A DNA stretch of 6,056 bases from JBDLID01 sp039715055 (GTDB lineage: Bacteria > Desulfobacterota > Desulfobulbia > Desulfobulbales > Desulfocapsaceae): contig JBDLID010000166.1 in NCBI GenBank assembly GCA_039715055.1, positions 1-6,056 of the forward strand, read 5' to 3'. Below, piece after piece: positions 5,246 through 6,056 of this stretch. Below the pieces are notes generated by a model. That model ran no database searches. It was given only the letters and a program-made list of their open reading frames with translations, and was not told the origin of the DNA. The position numbers were made by a program, and so were the translations under genes. How positions within the stretch are numbered: the first letter of the stretch is position 1; each line of letters begins with the position of its first letter.

Positions 5246-5303
5246 AGGCGACAGTGGTGATACTCGTCAAAGAGATTTTGCAGAGATAAAAAACAACATT
5301 TGA
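5229..5303 (+). CDS. Possible 24-codon leader ORF before the CDF gene
   Basis: ATG at 5229 follows a near-perfect Shine-Dalgarno AGGAGGT (5219-5225), although the spacing is tight, and the frame ends at TGA 5301-5303, 23 bases before the CDF start. The peptide is polar (begins MRLDISGDSGDTRQ) with no recognisable family. It would be transcribed only if a promoter lies upstream of about 5219; the best promoter seen (5236-5264) is inside it. It may therefore be a chance frame, or a leader peptide on a longer transcript. Confidence 0.25.
   Translation: MRLDISGDSGDTRQRDFAEIKNNI
5236..5264 (+). promoter_or_regulatory. Candidate sigma-70 promoter of the CDF gene
   Basis: A perfect TTGACA (5236-5241), a 17-base spacer and GATACT (5259-5264, four of six matches to TATAAT) would start transcription near 5271, leaving a leader of about 55 bases before the CDF start codon. 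Its -35 overlaps the inverted repeat 5221-5245. Confidence 0.5.
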
Positions 5304-5326
5304 GAGAGTTGGAGTTACTACCGGTT

Positions 5327-6056
5327 ATGTCTGAAGACCATTCACAGATAAATCTTCGTTCGGCCCAGAAAAGGGCAGCCTTCTCTATTCTGCTCAATCT
5401 CTTCTTAGCTGTTTCCAAGGGTATTGCCGGTGTTTTATCAGGTTCAACGGCAATGATCGGTGACGCTGTCCACTCGGCAACCGATGTCCTCGCCTCGATT
5501 GCTGTATTTCTTGGAATATGGGTGGCAGGGCGCAAGCATCCGTCTTTTCCATATGGGTTATACAAGGCCGAGACCGTTGCCACTCTTGTCACCTCCATTG
5601 CTGTTATGCTGGCCGGCTATGAGATCGGTCGCCAGGCCCTTGTCGGTGTTGACTCAATGGTCGATGTGAATATCGCTCTGCCTGTTGCTCTTGGGTCGTT
5701 TGTTATCGCACTCTCATTTGGTTTCTATCAGATGTACGCCGGCAAGCGGCTGAACTCTCCGGCCCTCATTGCCGATGCCCGTGATTATCTTGCAGATTCT
5801 CTTTCTACTGCAGTGGTTCTTCTGGCCCTGATTGGAGTAAAGTTCGGATATAATTTTGATCGGCTTGCTGCGGCGGTGGTGGCTCTGTTTGTTTTTTATG
5901 CCGGTGGACAGCTGCTTCTTGCCGCATTGAAGGACCTGCTCGACGGATCGATTGATCGGGAAAAGGAACTTGAGATCATTCATCTGGTTGAGTCCAATCC
6001 GCGAATCAACAGGGTAAAGAGGTGTATGTCAAGAAGGGCGGGGGGGCGATATATCA
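5327..6056 (+). CDS. Cation diffusion facilitator (CDF) metal efflux protein, cut by the right edge
   Basis: CDF proteins export divalent metals from the cytosol by proton exchange. The visible 243 residues hold six membrane segments at about 18-38, 42-66, 82-102, 114-136, 155-172 and 178-203, and the start of the cytosolic domain (INRVKRCMSRRAGGRYI). Metal-site residues are visible: TM2 GDAVHSATD gives His49 and Asp53, and TM5 DARDYLADS gives Asp153 and Asp157. The TM2-TM3 loop has HPSFPYGLYKAE, the family's PYG..K.E motif. The His-Asp/Asp-Asp combination differs from the Asp-Asp/His-Asp of E. coli YiiP/FieF, so the metal cannot be assigned. Divergence from feo suggests iron, with Zn or Mn possible. 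The binding site is weak: GGAG (5311-5314) is 12 bases before the ATG. About 60 or more C-terminal residues are missing. Confidence 0.93.
   Translation, partial: MSEDHSQINLRSAQKRAAFSILLNLFLAVSKGIAGVLSGSTAMIGDAVHSATDVLASIAVFLGIWVAGRKHPSFPYGLYKAETVATLVTSIAVMLAGYEIGRQALVGVDSMVDVNIALPVALGSFVIALSFGFYQMYAGKRLNSPALIADARDYLADSLSTAVVLLALIGVKFGYNFDRLAAAVVALFVFYAGGQLLLAALKDLLDGSIDREKELEIIHLVESNPRINRVKRCMSRRAGGRYI

Noticed and set aside
5126..5326. Fur box between feoA and the CDF gene
   Set aside because: No stretch resembles the 19-base GATAATGATAATCATTATC consensus well enough to support it.

Overview
The window looks like a chromosomal segment from an anaerobic, probably sulfate-reducing or related member of the Desulfobacterota. 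This rests on the FeoA / Cys-rich small protein / FeoB arrangement, the style of the N-terminal domain in the leftmost gene, and the balanced base composition. It is an inference from family resemblance; no taxonomic marker gene is present.

Layout from left to right. (1) Positions 1-679, minus strand: the N-terminal 226 residues of a signalling-type or hypothetical protein that runs off the left edge. (2) Positions 680-1036: a divergent intergenic region with two inverted repeats. (3) Positions 1037-1501, plus: a secreted, Met/Gly-rich protein of the ZraP/Spy/CpxP type (periplasmic metal or stress sensing), followed by a weak terminator. (4) Positions about 1577-2204, plus: a self-contained unit made of a sigma-70-like promoter, a complete cobalamin (B12) riboswitch with visible P1 stem, L5-L13 kissing pair and intrinsic terminator, a 30-codon ORF with a good ribosome binding site, and a second intrinsic terminator. 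No recognisable B12 gene follows, so the riboswitch seems to control only a microprotein or a short RNA. (5) Positions 2282-5125, minus: a ferrous iron uptake operon, feoA - FeoB-associated Cys-rich membrane protein - feoB. A terminator-like hairpin sits between feoA and the other two genes, and the Cys-rich gene and feoB overlap in a TGATG junction. (6) Positions 5126-5326: a divergent control region with opposed promoter-like sequences, two inverted repeats and a 24-codon mini-ORF. (7) Positions 5327-6056, plus: a cation diffusion facilitator (CDF) efflux protein cut by the right edge.

Taken together, the right half is a metal homeostasis module: Fe(II) import (Feo) transcribed divergently from a divalent-cation exporter, with the ZraP-like periplasmic protein further away. 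The B12-controlled unit is inserted between these, convergent with feoB, so its read-through would be antisense to the feoB 3' end. The most unusual item is this riboswitch without an obvious large target gene.
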